A stretch of 64,000 bases of DNA from Yoonia sp. R2331 (lineage in GTDB: Bacteria > Pseudomonadota > Alphaproteobacteria > Rhodobacterales > Rhodobacteraceae), in assembly GCF_041103235.1 (NCBI RefSeq), contig NZ_JBGCUN010000001.1:434001-498000 (forward strand), read 5' to 3'. The position numbers were made by a program, and so were the translations under genes. The notes below the pieces were generated by a model. It saw only the letters and a program-made list of their open reading frames with translations, had not been told where the DNA came from and ran no database searches. Position 1 is the stretch's first letter. Each line of letters begins with the position of its first letter. Positions 26,143 through 34,804 of the stretch are shown piece by piece.

Positions 26143-27452
26143 CCACGCTTGAGATTGGTTTTGCATCCTTTCCGGCGCTTCTGGTGTTGATCTTCCTGCG
26201 GGTTCCCATTGGGTTAGCCATGTTTCTCACCGGATTGGGCGGGCTTTACCTGGTGACTGGCAACCTCAACTTGCCCCTTGGCCGGTTAAAGTCCGAAACC
26301 TTCACCACCTTTTCCAGCTATTCGCTGTCCATCGTGCCGATGTTTCTGCTGATGGGTCATTTTGCGACATTGGGTGGCATGTCGACAGCATTGTTCAAAG
26401 CGGCCGAGAGTTTTCTGGGCCACCGCAGGGGCGGGGTTGCGATGGCCGCCGTGGGGGCCTGTGCCGGCTTTGGATCAATCTGTGGGTCGTCGCTTGCCAC
26501 TGCGGCCACGATGGGCCGCGTCGCTTTGCCGGAACTGCGGCGATACGGGTATGACGGGGGTTTTGCCACTGCGACTTTGGCGGCTGGTGGTACGTTGGGC
26601 ATCCTGATCCCACCGTCGGTTGTGCTGGTGATTTATGCGATCTTGACCGAACAGAATATCGCCAAGCTGTTCCTTGCGGCCTTCATCCCCGGACTGCTGG
26701 CCGCACTGGGATATGTCATCGCAATTTCGATCTATGTGCGACTGAACCCCAACGCAGCGGGAACGCGGCCCTCTGTGCCCTATGCGGAACGTTTCGCCGC
26801 GCTTCTCAAGGTCTGGCCGGTCTTGTTGGTTTTTGGCCTTGTGGTTGGCGGCATTTATGCAGGCTGGTTCACGCCCACCGAGGGGGCCGCCGTGGGCGCC
26901 GCAGGCACCGGCGTGATCGCCTTGCTGAACGGTGGCCTCACATGGGGCACCTTGATCGACAGCTTTACGGTTACGGCCAAATCGACCGCGATGATCTTTT
27001 TCATCATCCTAGGGGCGGCCTTCTACAACGGTTTTCTGGCACTGACCCAAGCGCCGCAAGAGCTGTCGAATTATGTCGTCAATCAAGGCTTTAGCCCCTT
27101 GACGGTGCTGGTGCTGATTTTGATCTTTTATCTGATCTTTGGCTGCCTGATGGACAGCCTGTCGATGATCCTACTGACGGTCCCGATCTTCTTTCCGGTG
27201 ATGATGCAGCTTGATTTCGGCCTTAGCGGGGAACACACCGCCATCTGGTTTGGCATCCTTGTGTTGATCGTGGTCGAGGTCGGCCTGATCACGCCGCCGG
27301 TGGGGATGAACCTCTTTGTGATCAACGCGATGGACCGCGAAACACCGATCCTGCAGACCTACAAGGCCGTGATCTACTATGTGGGAACCGACCTGGTCCG
27401 GGTGGCCATTCTCGTGATGTTCCCGGTCATCACGCTCTTCCTGATCTCCTGA
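26139..27452 (+). CDS. TRAP transporter large permease (DctM type)
   Basis: A 437-residue, roughly twelve-helix permease that moves an organic acid with sodium. The ATG at 26139 is used because it overlaps the small permease stop. Family segments: LRVPIGLAMFLTGLGGL, FGSICGSSLATAATMG, GGTLGILIPPSVVLVIYA, TEGAAVGAAG and GLITPPVGMNLFVINAM. It ends nine bases from the convergent Anbu gene. With no binding-protein gene beside it, the substrate cannot be guessed beyond the usual carboxylates; the dicarboxylate-type enzymes upstream are suggestive. Confidence 0.93.
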   Translation: MTTLEIGFASFPALLVLIFLRVPIGLAMFLTGLGGLYLVTGNLNLPLGRLKSETFTTFSSYSLSIVPMFLLMGHFATLGGMSTALFKAAESFLGHRRGGVAMAAVGACAGFGSICGSSLATAATMGRVALPELRRYGYDGGFATATLAAGGTLGILIPPSVVLVIYAILTEQNIAKLFLAAFIPGLLAALGYVIAISIYVRLNPNAAGTRPSVPYAERFAALLKVWPVLLVFGLVVGGIYAGWFTPTEGAAVGAAGTGVIALLNGGLTWGTLIDSFTVTAKSTAMIFFIILGAAFYNGFLALTQAPQELSNYVVNQGFSPLTVLVLILIFYLIFGCLMDSLSMILLTVPIFFPVMMQLDFGLSGEHTAIWFGILVLIVVEVGLITPPVGMNLFVINAMDRETPILQTYKAVIYYVGTDLVRVAILVMFPVITLFLIS

Positions 27453-27460
27453 CAGCGGGA

Positions 27461-28192
27461 TCAGATTTCGTAACGCGGAAGCTGCTCAAACGCGGCTTTC
27501 AGGGCGTCGCCCCACCCCGAAGAAATCGCGGCATAAACCGGGTCGTCTTCTTCGATCCGGGTCCGGCGGTCAGCGTGCATCGCGTTGTTCTCGTACACAT
27601 GTAGGTCAAACGGAAGCCCCACGGACAAGTTCGATTTGACTGTTGAGTCAAACGACACGAGCAACAGTTTCACTGCGTCCTGAAACGACATCTGGGGGTC
27701 GTAGGCGCGGACCAGAATGGGCTTGCCGTACTTCGCCTCGCCAATCTGAAAGAAAGGTGTGTCGGCGGTAATCTCGATAAAGTTGCCTTGCGGATAGATC
27801 AAGAAAATCGTCGGTTGCCCTCCCTTGATTTGCCCGCCCACGATGGCAGAGGCGCTGAAGGCATCATCCGCGGTGGGGCCGTCGGGGCTGCTGTAGGCGA
27901 TTACCTCTTTCAAGGTTGCACCAACCAATCGCGCAACCTGAAACATCGAGGTTTGGCGCAACATGCTGGGGTCGCGGTCTTCTGTCGCTTTGGACCGTTC
28001 GTCCAACAGGCTGATCATCGCCTGCGTTGTCGCCAGATTGCCCGCTGTCATGATGGTGATCGACAGCTCACCCGGCACTGACCAGGTGAACATCTTGCCG
28101 CTTGATGAAAAGTTGTCGACACCAGCGTTGGTGCGTGTGTCCGACATGAAAACAAGGCCGTGATCAAGGCGCAGGCCGACGCAATAGGTCAT
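27461..28192 (-). CDS. Anbu (ancestral beta subunit) proteasome-like peptidase
   Basis: A 243-residue N-terminal-nucleophile hydrolase related to HslV and proteasome beta subunits. Translation begins MTYCVGLRLDHGLVFMSDTR, so Thr2 becomes the N-terminal nucleophile after Met removal; the conserved Asp (SDTRTNAG) and Lys (SSGKMF, residue 33) follow. These features and the neighbouring transglutaminase, alpha-E and ATP-grasp genes are the established context of Anbu. Function of the system is not settled; a link to peptide synthesis or turnover has been proposed. Last gene of a four-gene minus-strand cluster, 33 bases after the transglutaminase gene. Confidence 0.92.
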   Translation of the reverse strand: MTYCVGLRLDHGLVFMSDTRTNAGVDNFSSSGKMFTWSVPGELSITIMTAGNLATTQAMISLLDERSKATEDRDPSMLRQTSMFQVARLVGATLKEVIAYSSPDGPTADDAFSASAIVGGQIKGGQPTIFLIYPQGNFIEITADTPFFQIGEAKYGKPILVRAYDPQMSFQDAVKLLLVSFDSTVKSNLSVGLPFDLHVYENNAMHADRRTRIEEDDPVYAAISSGWGDALKAAFEQLPRYEI

Positions 28193-28225
28193 GGTGGTCT
28201 TTCCAAAACTGTCCGTGCGGGGAAA

Positions 28226-29026
28226 TTACTGCTGCACCTGCAAAGATACAATCATGGACTCGTCGCCACTGCCCAAACGTAAGCCAGAAATGGGGGCTGC
28301 ATCCTGCGCGTCGCGGCCCGTTGCAACGCGAACATAACGCTCATCGGGGGAGACACCGTTCGAGACGTCAAAGCCGACCCAGCCCAACCCGTCGACATGC
28401 ACCTCTGCCCAGGCGTGGCTGGCATCTTGATCCACCCGGTCATTCATCATCAGATAGCCGCTGACGTAGCGCGCTGACAGACCGGTTTTGCGGGCCGCCG
28501 CAATCATGATGTGCGCGTGATCCTGACACACCCCGTGACCGATGGCGATTGCAGCCTCTCCAGTGGTGTCGGCCGACGTCTGGCCGGTCTTGTATGGCGT
28601 CGCCGTCAGGATGGCCGCTGACAAGCCGTGCAGCGCGTCCAGCAAGTCAGTCTTTTCTGGCAGGTGGTCATTGGCCAAGCCTGCGATTGCATCACCGGGC
28701 GTGGTCAGTGCTGTGGCCTGCTTGAAATGCCAAAGCGGGGCGCGGCCATAGCGCTTTCCAAGGATACCGGCGGTGTCATGCGTCGTCACGGTGCCGCTGG
28801 CGGTGATCGTCAGCGCGGTCTCGCCGGGTGTGGTGCTGACGAGATCGACGTGGTTGCCATAATGATCGCGATAGCTGGTTTCCTTTTTGCCACCGGTCAC
28901 GGTGACATCCCAATCACCAACCGTCTGCATCGGGTCGTCAACAGGGCGCAGGCGCACCTTTTGCAAGGCATAGGTGACCGGCTGGTCATAGCTGTAGCGC
29001 GTGGAGTGATTAATGTGCAGCTGCAT
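28226..29026 (-). CDS. Transglutaminase-like cysteine hydrolase of the Anbu cluster
   Basis: A 266-residue transglutaminase-superfamily protein. An N-terminal beta domain (INHSTRYSYDQPVTYALQKVRLRP) precedes the papain-like core, where the catalytic Cys is in GHGVCQDHAH, the His in ASHAWAEVHVDGLGW and the Asp in GFDVSNG. No signal peptide, so it is probably cytoplasmic. The start overlaps the alpha-E stop (TAATG arrangement), indicating coupling. In this cluster type it may hydrolyse or ligate peptide bonds formed by the ATP-grasp partner (inference). Confidence 0.92.
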   Translation of the reverse strand: MQLHINHSTRYSYDQPVTYALQKVRLRPVDDPMQTVGDWDVTVTGGKKETSYRDHYGNHVDLVSTTPGETALTITASGTVTTHDTAGILGKRYGRAPLWHFKQATALTTPGDAIAGLANDHLPEKTDLLDALHGLSAAILTATPYKTGQTSADTTGEAAIAIGHGVCQDHAHIMIAAARKTGLSARYVSGYLMMNDRVDQDASHAWAEVHVDGLGWVGFDVSNGVSPDERYVRVATGRDAQDAAPISGLRLGSGDESMIVSLQVQQ

Positions 29027-29967
29027 TATTGAATGAACCTGAAATCTTGTTCGATCTGTGTGCCCAGTCGCGCCGTCTCTGCCAGAATGTCGCTCAGGAA
29101 TTCGTGCAGACCTTCTTCAAAAATGGACCCGATGTCGCGATCCTTCAACCGTGCCCGCAGCGCGCGTGCCAGTTGCAGGCTGTCCGATTCCTGACCATAG
29201 CTATCGGCAAGATATTCAAGGTTATCCATCAGTTGCCCGGCGCAAAAGTAAAGTGATCGGGGCATGCGCCGGTCTAAGATCAGAAAGGCCGCAATGTTGG
29301 GCGCATTGAAATCATCTTCGACCGCCCAACGGAACGACCGATGCGCCGAGACAGAGCGCAGAATGGTTTCCCATTGCACATTGTCCATCCGACTGCCCAC
29401 GAAAGAAGGTGCAGGCAAAAGCGCGTAGTACTTCACATCAATGATCCGCGCGGTGCTGTCTATCCGTTCGACAAACGTGCCTAGACGGCAAAAATCATAG
29501 ACATCATTGCGCAGCATCGTGCCGTGCAGTGCCCCGCGCACCAGCGCAGATTGCTGGCGAATCGTGGCCAGCACATTGGGCAGATCGGTTTCCGGCACGG
29601 GGTCGCGCAGGACGTCGCCCAGCAGCATCCATGTCTCATTCACGCTCGACCAGACCTCGTTTGTCAGGGCGGTGCGCACCAATCGGGCGTTATCCCGGGC
29701 CATCTTCATCACCGACAGGACCGAACTGGGATTGTCCGGATTGCGCAGCAAAAAGTCGGTCACGCGCGCGCTGTCATAACCGTCGTGCTTTGCATCATAG
29801 GAAGTTTGCGTCGCTGACGTGACGATCACCGATTTCCATTCGGCCTCTGCATCCGTGGAGCGAGTAAGCGCAATCCGAAACCCCGCCTCGATCAGGCGTG
29901 CGGTGTTTTCAGCCCGCTCTAGAAAGCGGAACATCCAATAAAGACCACCTGCGGTTTTTCCAAGCAT
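29026..29967 (-). CDS. Alpha-E domain protein of the Anbu cluster
   Basis: A 313-residue, mainly helical protein of the alpha-E family. The N-terminus MLGKTAGGLYWMFRFLERAENTARL and the central segment GTFVERIDSTARIIDVKYY are hallmarks. The biochemical role is unknown, although alpha-E genes nearly always accompany circularly permuted ATP-grasp genes, sometimes as fusions. Here the two are separate and one base apart, with the ATP-grasp gene first. No membrane helices or signal peptide. Confidence 0.9.
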   Translation of the reverse strand: MLGKTAGGLYWMFRFLERAENTARLIEAGFRIALTRSTDAEAEWKSVIVTSATQTSYDAKHDGYDSARVTDFLLRNPDNPSSVLSVMKMARDNARLVRTALTNEVWSSVNETWMLLGDVLRDPVPETDLPNVLATIRQQSALVRGALHGTMLRNDVYDFCRLGTFVERIDSTARIIDVKYYALLPAPSFVGSRMDNVQWETILRSVSAHRSFRWAVEDDFNAPNIAAFLILDRRMPRSLYFCAGQLMDNLEYLADSYGQESDSLQLARALRARLKDRDIGSIFEEGLHEFLSDILAETARLGTQIEQDFRFIQ

Positions 29968-29968
29968 A

Positions 29969-31384
29969 TCAGTCTTCCAATACCCAGGTGTCTTTTGTGC
30001 CGCCGCCCTGACTGGAGTTCACAACAAGGCTGCCTTCGGTCAGTGCCACGCGGGTCAGCCCGCCCGGAGTGATGTCCACACCAGAGGGTGAAACAAGGGC
30101 AAAGGGCCGCAAATCAACATGGCGCGGGGCAAGCCCAGCCTCTGTGAAAATCGGAACGGTAGAAAGCGAAAGCGTGGGTTGTGCGATGTAGTTCGCAGGG
30201 TTTGCCCTCAGTTTCTCAGCAAAATCCGCCAGCTCTTTCTTATTGGCCGCAGGCCCGACAAGCATCCCGTAACCACCGGATCCGTGCACCTCTTTCACGA
30301 CCAGATCGGCAAGGTTGTCGAGGACGTATTTCAGCGTGTCATGTTCGGAACAGCGGTGTGTTTCCACGTTCTTCAGGATCGCCCGTTCGCCCGTATAGAA
30401 CTCAACGATATCAGGCATGTAGCTATAGATTGCTTTGTCATCTGCAACCCCGGTTCCGGGGGCATTGGCAATCGCGATGTTGCCTGCGCGATAGACATCC
30501 ATGATCCCCGGCACACCAAGCATTGATGCGGGATTGAATGTCAGCGGATCAAGGAATTCGTCGTCTACACGGCGATAGATCACGTCGATCACCTTGTAGC
30601 CACGTGTGGTGCGCATCGCGATATGGCCGTCAACCACGCGCAGGTCATGGCCTTCGACCAGTTCCACGCCCATCTGGTCGGCCAGAAAGCTGTGTTCGTA
30701 ATAGGCCGAATTATGAATGCCGGGTGTTAACACCACAACACAGGGCCGTCCGGTGCAGGATGCAGGCGCTGATGCCTCAAGCGAACGGCGCAGGTTCTTG
30801 GGATAATCGCTGACCCGCTGCACTTTGATCTTGCTGAAAAGCTCGGGGAACATCTGCAGCATCGTTTCGCGGTTTTCCAGCATATAGCTGACCCCGCTGG
30901 GGGTGCGCGCATTGTCTTCGAGCACAAAGAAATCATCTTCGCCAGTGCGGACAATATCGGTGCCGACGATATGTGTATAGACCTCGCCCGGCGGGCTGAA
31001 ATCCATCATTTCAGGCAGAAAAGCATCATTCTGGGCGACAAGAGAGGTCGGCACGATCCCGGCCCGCAGAATTTCCTGCCGGTTATAGATGTCGTGCAGG
31101 AAGGCATTGATCGCGCGTACCCGTTGGTCGATGCCGCGCGACAGCTTGGTCCATTCCCGTCCCGAAATGATCCGCGGCACCAGATCAAACGGGATCAGCC
31201 GTTCTTCGGCGTCGGCCTGACCGTAGACGTTAAAGGTGATCCCGGTGCGCCGAAAAAACGCCTCTGCCTCGCTCGCTTTCTTGGCGAGCCGTTCGTTGTT
31301 TTGCTTGGCAAACCAGTCATCGTAGGCGGCGTAGGGCGGTCGCGTGCCATCGCCGGTGATCATTTCGCTGTAGTGTTGTCCCAT
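29969..31384 (-). CDS. Circularly permuted type 2 ATP-grasp protein
   Basis: A 471-residue ATP-grasp enzyme of the circularly permuted class, expected to form a carboxylate-amine (peptide-like) bond with ATP. Typical segments: FNVYGQADAEERLIPFD, LVPRIISGREW, DNARTPSGVSYMLENRE, VVLTPGIHNSAYYEHSFLA, and the glycine-rich KEVHGSGGYGMLVGP. The start at 31384 (MGQHYSEM) is supported by family length. First gene of the Anbu cluster; the 146-base region upstream should hold the promoter. Confidence 0.92.
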   Translation of the reverse strand: MGQHYSEMITGDGTRPPYAAYDDWFAKQNNERLAKKASEAEAFFRRTGITFNVYGQADAEERLIPFDLVPRIISGREWTKLSRGIDQRVRAINAFLHDIYNRQEILRAGIVPTSLVAQNDAFLPEMMDFSPPGEVYTHIVGTDIVRTGEDDFFVLEDNARTPSGVSYMLENRETMLQMFPELFSKIKVQRVSDYPKNLRRSLEASAPASCTGRPCVVVLTPGIHNSAYYEHSFLADQMGVELVEGHDLRVVDGHIAMRTTRGYKVIDVIYRRVDDEFLDPLTFNPASMLGVPGIMDVYRAGNIAIANAPGTGVADDKAIYSYMPDIVEFYTGERAILKNVETHRCSEHDTLKYVLDNLADLVVKEVHGSGGYGMLVGPAANKKELADFAEKLRANPANYIAQPTLSLSTVPIFTEAGLAPRHVDLRPFALVSPSGVDITPGGLTRVALTEGSLVVNSSQGGGTKDTWVLED

Positions 31385-31530
31385 GTTCTTAGGCTACTGC
31401 GTCTGATCCAAATAGCAATGTTTACCGGCGTTTAGGGGCGACGTCCGACACAAGTGCACAAAAAACAGGCAGGACAAAGGGGGTGCAATGTGCGTTTGAT
31501 ACGTGGGCTTGGGCTATCGGGATCAGCGCC

Positions 31531-32184
31531 TTAGGTCTTGCGCGCGGCCTCGACCTCTGCGTCGGTGATACTGGCGGCGATCATGCGGCGCTGCATCAAA
31601 AGGGACATCTTGTAGGTGTCTTCCAAAAACCCGGTTGAGGCGATCAAGACCCGCTTGGCGTCCGCTTCAAGACGGTCATCCTCGCGCCGGTCAAGCAGTT
31701 TGCCAAAGCGCAAATCCTCGATCAGCTTTTCGGTGGTTTTGGGCGACATATCGTCAATCAAAAGATGCCCGAATTCATAGATCGCAAACACCGGCGCGCC
31801 CAGGGCGCGGATGCTGTCGAGGATCTTGGCCTTGCGCTCGGGCTTGAAGATCGCTTTGCGGAACTCATTGGGAGACTTGGAAAAATTCGGATCGGCAAGC
31901 TGTCCGTTGATCTTGTCATTATGGCTGTCGATGAAGACGCTGATCTGTTCGGCGTCCGTGCAATCAAGGGCGCGCAGGAAGAACATGAACTGGGTGAAGT
32001 GCAGCAGATAGTCGTGGCCATTCGCCCCCATGATTGTCGGAAAATCCGACAATGGCGCAGCTTTTTGCAACTCGGCCCGGACGGTTTCAAAGAACCAGTT
32101 TTCGGTCCGGAGTGAGGCTTCGACGGTTTCAAAGGCATGGATCAGCGCGGTCTGCGCCTTGTCGTTTTCGCCTGTGTCCGTCAT
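31531..32184 (-). CDS. Hypothetical helical protein
   Basis: A 217-residue predicted cytoplasmic protein that I do not recognise. It is rich in charged residues and appears helical throughout; there is no signal peptide, membrane helix, or Cys/His metal motif. A segment reads DYLLHFTQFMFFLRALDCTD and another KAKILDSIRALGAPVFAIYEFGHLL, both amphipathic. The start at 32184 (MTDTGENDK) is preferred to the upstream frame start at 32202. It sits between the Anbu cluster and the caspase locus, 146 and 144 bases from its neighbours, and is on the same strand as both, so it could be transcribed with either. Confidence 0.7.
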   Translation of the reverse strand: MTDTGENDKAQTALIHAFETVEASLRTENWFFETVRAELQKAAPLSDFPTIMGANGHDYLLHFTQFMFFLRALDCTDAEQISVFIDSHNDKINGQLADPNFSKSPNEFRKAIFKPERKAKILDSIRALGAPVFAIYEFGHLLIDDMSPKTTEKLIEDLRFGKLLDRREDDRLEADAKRVLIASTGFLEDTYKMSLLMQRRMIAASITDAEVEAARKT

Positions 32185-32328
32185 GCGCCGTCCCCCTGCC
32201 AAAAAGGTGGGGCGCTTCGTCTAAGAGGTCAAGTGTGAACAGACCGTTGGCCCATCGGACAGGATGCACAAACGATGCACATCACATGCACACCCTATAC
32301 AGCCACAGATCCTAACAGCGGTTAACCA

Positions 32329-33900
32329 TCATGGCCGGGTGTAGAACGGGAAAAGCGCGATCCGGGGTTGTGTGTCCATCTTCAACACGGCGGTGCGCAG
32401 CACCTCCCATAGTTTTGGGGTGCGGCTGGATTGGCTGTCGAGATGGGACAGGACCGCACGCAGATCAGCGCCGTCACCGTTGGTTTCAATGGCGATGATA
32501 TGATCCGCCCCAAAGGGCGGTGTCACCTGTAAAACAAGGTTCAAAGGGTCCGCGGGGATCACAGCCTGGGGGTCATTGATGCCGTCGCCCTGATAGGGAT
32601 AAAGCAAAGACACCGACCCGTCAGAGGCGACAGCAACAAGCGTGATATAGGGCGTGCTGCGGCCCCTGATCTGCACAGTCACGCGGTCGCGGCTGGTATA
32701 GCTCCGGTCGCCTTCGGCAAAGCGCACCTCGAGCCTTCCGGCGGGACCGGCATCTGCGATGGCCTGTGTCACCCGCATTTTGTTAACCGCTTGTTCAAGA
32801 CCTGCGGCAGCCGAGGATTCGTCAAAACTGGCCAGCACATCGCCCACGGTCGAGCGCAGGACACCCGCCGAGAAATCGGCAAAGGCCCCGGCAGCCAGCG
32901 GGTCTTCGACCAGTTGCACCCCGTCGATCCCGGCCAGCACCGTGGCCCCGAAATTGCCGCCGTTTTGGGCGACGGCCAGTGGCGGCAAACCGGCGAGGGT
33001 TTTTTCAAACGGAGAGACCTCGATCATCACCGGGGTAGGGGCACCATCGAGTGCGAACAGGACGCGTTCCTCGTCGCCACGCGGGCTGATCTGAGGCGCT
33101 TGCAGGCCTTGGCTGACTTCACGGACCGAGCGGCGCACATAAGAGGCCAGTTCGTCCTTGGTCACTGCACCGTTTTCGTCTGTGTCCGCAGCCCCCCGTA
33201 GGCCACGGGCAAAGGAATAGGACAGCGCGCCGCGCGGTGCGCCGTCGATCAGGAATTCCGGCACCTTGTTGGCGTCATCGACGGCGGCCAGAAACAGCGC
33301 CACGTCATCCTTGCCTTCGCTGGGCGACGTGCGGGGCGGGGGTGGCGGAAGTGGATCATCGGACAGCTTGCCGCCGATCACATAGCGGTAGCCCAAGACC
33401 GGGGTCACGTTGCGCGACACGGTGCCGGAATGGCAGCTGTCGGCCAGAAACACGACCTCTGCCTGCGGGGTCAGGGCAATCAGCGCCGCGATTTCATCAT
33501 CGCGGATGCGTTCGGCGGCCCCGGCCCCCTGAAACGAAAAGCCCGAAAGTAGGAAGTTCTCGTCCCGGCCATCCGCTTCGGACCCGATGATATATTCAGG
33601 TTCATAAGACCCGTGGCCGGCATAGCTGACCACCAGCCGGTCGCCGGGTTGGACCTTGGCGGCGGTCGCTTCCCAAGCAGCGAAGATCGCGGCGCGGGTG
33701 GCGTCCTGGTCCAGAAGCAACGTGACTTCGGCCCCGATGCCCGCCAGCGCGTCCGCGATGTCGCGCGCGTCATTCACCGCCCCTTGCAGGTCCGGCACGT
33801 TGGCATAGTCGTCGATGCCAATCACAAGGCCATAGGTCTTTTCGGCCCAGGCGGGCAGGGCGGCGCAGCAAAGTGCTGCGGCTGTGACAAGCGCCTTCAT
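32329..33900 (-). CDS. Secreted caspase-family (metacaspase-like) protease with EF-hand-like loop
   Basis: A 523-residue protein of the peptidase C14 family. A signal peptide (KALVTAAALCCAALPAWA) is followed by YGLVIGIDDYANVPDLQGAVNDA, a catalytic His in SYAGHGS (His96) and a catalytic Cys in FLADSCHSG (Cys156), so the protease core looks active. A Pro run and linker precede a twelve-residue calcium-loop pattern at 239-250 (Asp239, Asp241, Asn243, Gly244, Glu250). The C-terminal third contains RVTVQIRGRSTPYITLVAV and GSVSLLYPYQGD, resembling the DUF4384 domain seen downstream of bacterial caspase domains. The start overlaps the OmpA-family stop (ATGA). Likely exported to the periplasm; the substrate is unknown, but bacterial caspase-like enzymes usually cleave after Arg or Lys. 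Confidence 0.9.
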   Translation of the reverse strand: MKALVTAAALCCAALPAWAEKTYGLVIGIDDYANVPDLQGAVNDARDIADALAGIGAEVTLLLDQDATRAAIFAAWEATAAKVQPGDRLVVSYAGHGSYEPEYIIGSEADGRDENFLLSGFSFQGAGAAERIRDDEIAALIALTPQAEVVFLADSCHSGTVSRNVTPVLGYRYVIGGKLSDDPLPPPPPRTSPSEGKDDVALFLAAVDDANKVPEFLIDGAPRGALSYSFARGLRGAADTDENGAVTKDELASYVRRSVREVSQGLQAPQISPRGDEERVLFALDGAPTPVMIEVSPFEKTLAGLPPLAVAQNGGNFGATVLAGIDGVQLVEDPLAAGAFADFSAGVLRSTVGDVLASFDESSAAAGLEQAVNKMRVTQAIADAGPAGRLEVRFAEGDRSYTSRDRVTVQIRGRSTPYITLVAVASDGSVSLLYPYQGDGINDPQAVIPADPLNLVLQVTPPFGADHIIAIETNGDGADLRAVLSHLDSQSSRTPKLWEVLRTAVLKMDTQPRIALFPFYTRP

Positions 33901-34781
33901 TGGCTTGCAAAGGACACGCGCCGCGCGATGCGGTGGTGCTCCTCTGATCCGGCCTCGATCCCCGCAGGGGGCTCTGGCAGGCGGCTTTCGCCGTAGGGGG
34001 TTGTGATGATGTCACCGGTAAAGCCGGCGGCCTTGATGTAGGTCGCCAGTGCCTCGGCGCGGGCTTCAGACAGGGCAAGGTTGAAGTCTTCGCCGCCGAC
34101 GGGGTCGGTGTGGCCGCCAAGGTTTACGCTGACCGGGTTCACCATCAGCAGGTGGTTGACCAGCGCGTTGGCGTAGTCCAGTCCGGCGGCGTCAAATTGC
34201 ACCGAGTTATATTCAAAGGTGATCGGCAGCGGGATTTCCTCGACCTCAAAGCCGCGCACCTTGCCGGTTAGCATCACGCTGGGGTTGCCTGCGCGGGTGA
34301 CCGGCAAGTCCACAACGTCATCGGACAAGGCCAGTGCGGCGGTCGCGAGTTGGTAGATTTCTGCAATTTCATCGGTGGCGGCGTCATGGCTTTGGTCGCC
34401 CTCGGCCAGTTCGTTCAGCGCAAGTTGGAAGTTGGCCGCGGCGTTTGCATAATCGGCGGCGGCCCAGTCGAGATGGCCCAACCCGGCGAAGCTGCGCCAG
34501 TGGCGTTCATAGCCCAGCGCGGTTTGCAGGGCGGCGCGTTTGGTGGCGTCATCAGCATCGGTCAGCGTCACGGCAAAGGCATCGCGGGCCAGAAAGTCGC
34601 CGACCCATTCGCGAAAATCGTCAGTGCAATCGTTGTCGGCCACCAGCCCGTCAAATAGGGCGGTTGCAGCGGCCGCGTCATTACTTTGGACGGCGGCGAC
34701 GGCAGCGTCGTAGTTGTCGCAGGCCAGTGCCGGTGTGGCAATGCTGAGACCCAGCAGGGTCAGAAGGGAAAGGTGTCTCAT
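33897..34781 (-). CDS. OmpA-family periplasmic/outer-membrane protein
   Basis: A 294-residue exported protein. The signal peptide (LSLLTLLGLSIATPALA) ends before CDNYDAAV. The N-terminal half is Ala-rich and helical, looking like TPR-type repeats (YANAAANFQLALNELAEG). The C-terminal OmpA/MotB peptidoglycan-binding domain is clear from ITFEYNSVQFDAAG, VNLGGHTDPVGGEDFNLALSEARAEAL and HHRIARRVSF. It would tether the neighbouring caspase proteins to the cell wall if they form a complex (inference). Lies between the two minus-strand caspase genes, 23 bases after the first and overlapping the second. Confidence 0.92.
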   Translation of the reverse strand: MRHLSLLTLLGLSIATPALACDNYDAAVAAVQSNDAAAATALFDGLVADNDCTDDFREWVGDFLARDAFAVTLTDADDATKRAALQTALGYERHWRSFAGLGHLDWAAADYANAAANFQLALNELAEGDQSHDAATDEIAEIYQLATAALALSDDVVDLPVTRAGNPSVMLTGKVRGFEVEEIPLPITFEYNSVQFDAAGLDYANALVNHLLMVNPVSVNLGGHTDPVGGEDFNLALSEARAEALATYIKAAGFTGDIITTPYGESRLPEPPAGIEAGSEEHHRIARRVSFASQ

Positions 34782-34804
34782 CCAAAGGCTCCTTTATGAT
34801 CGCG

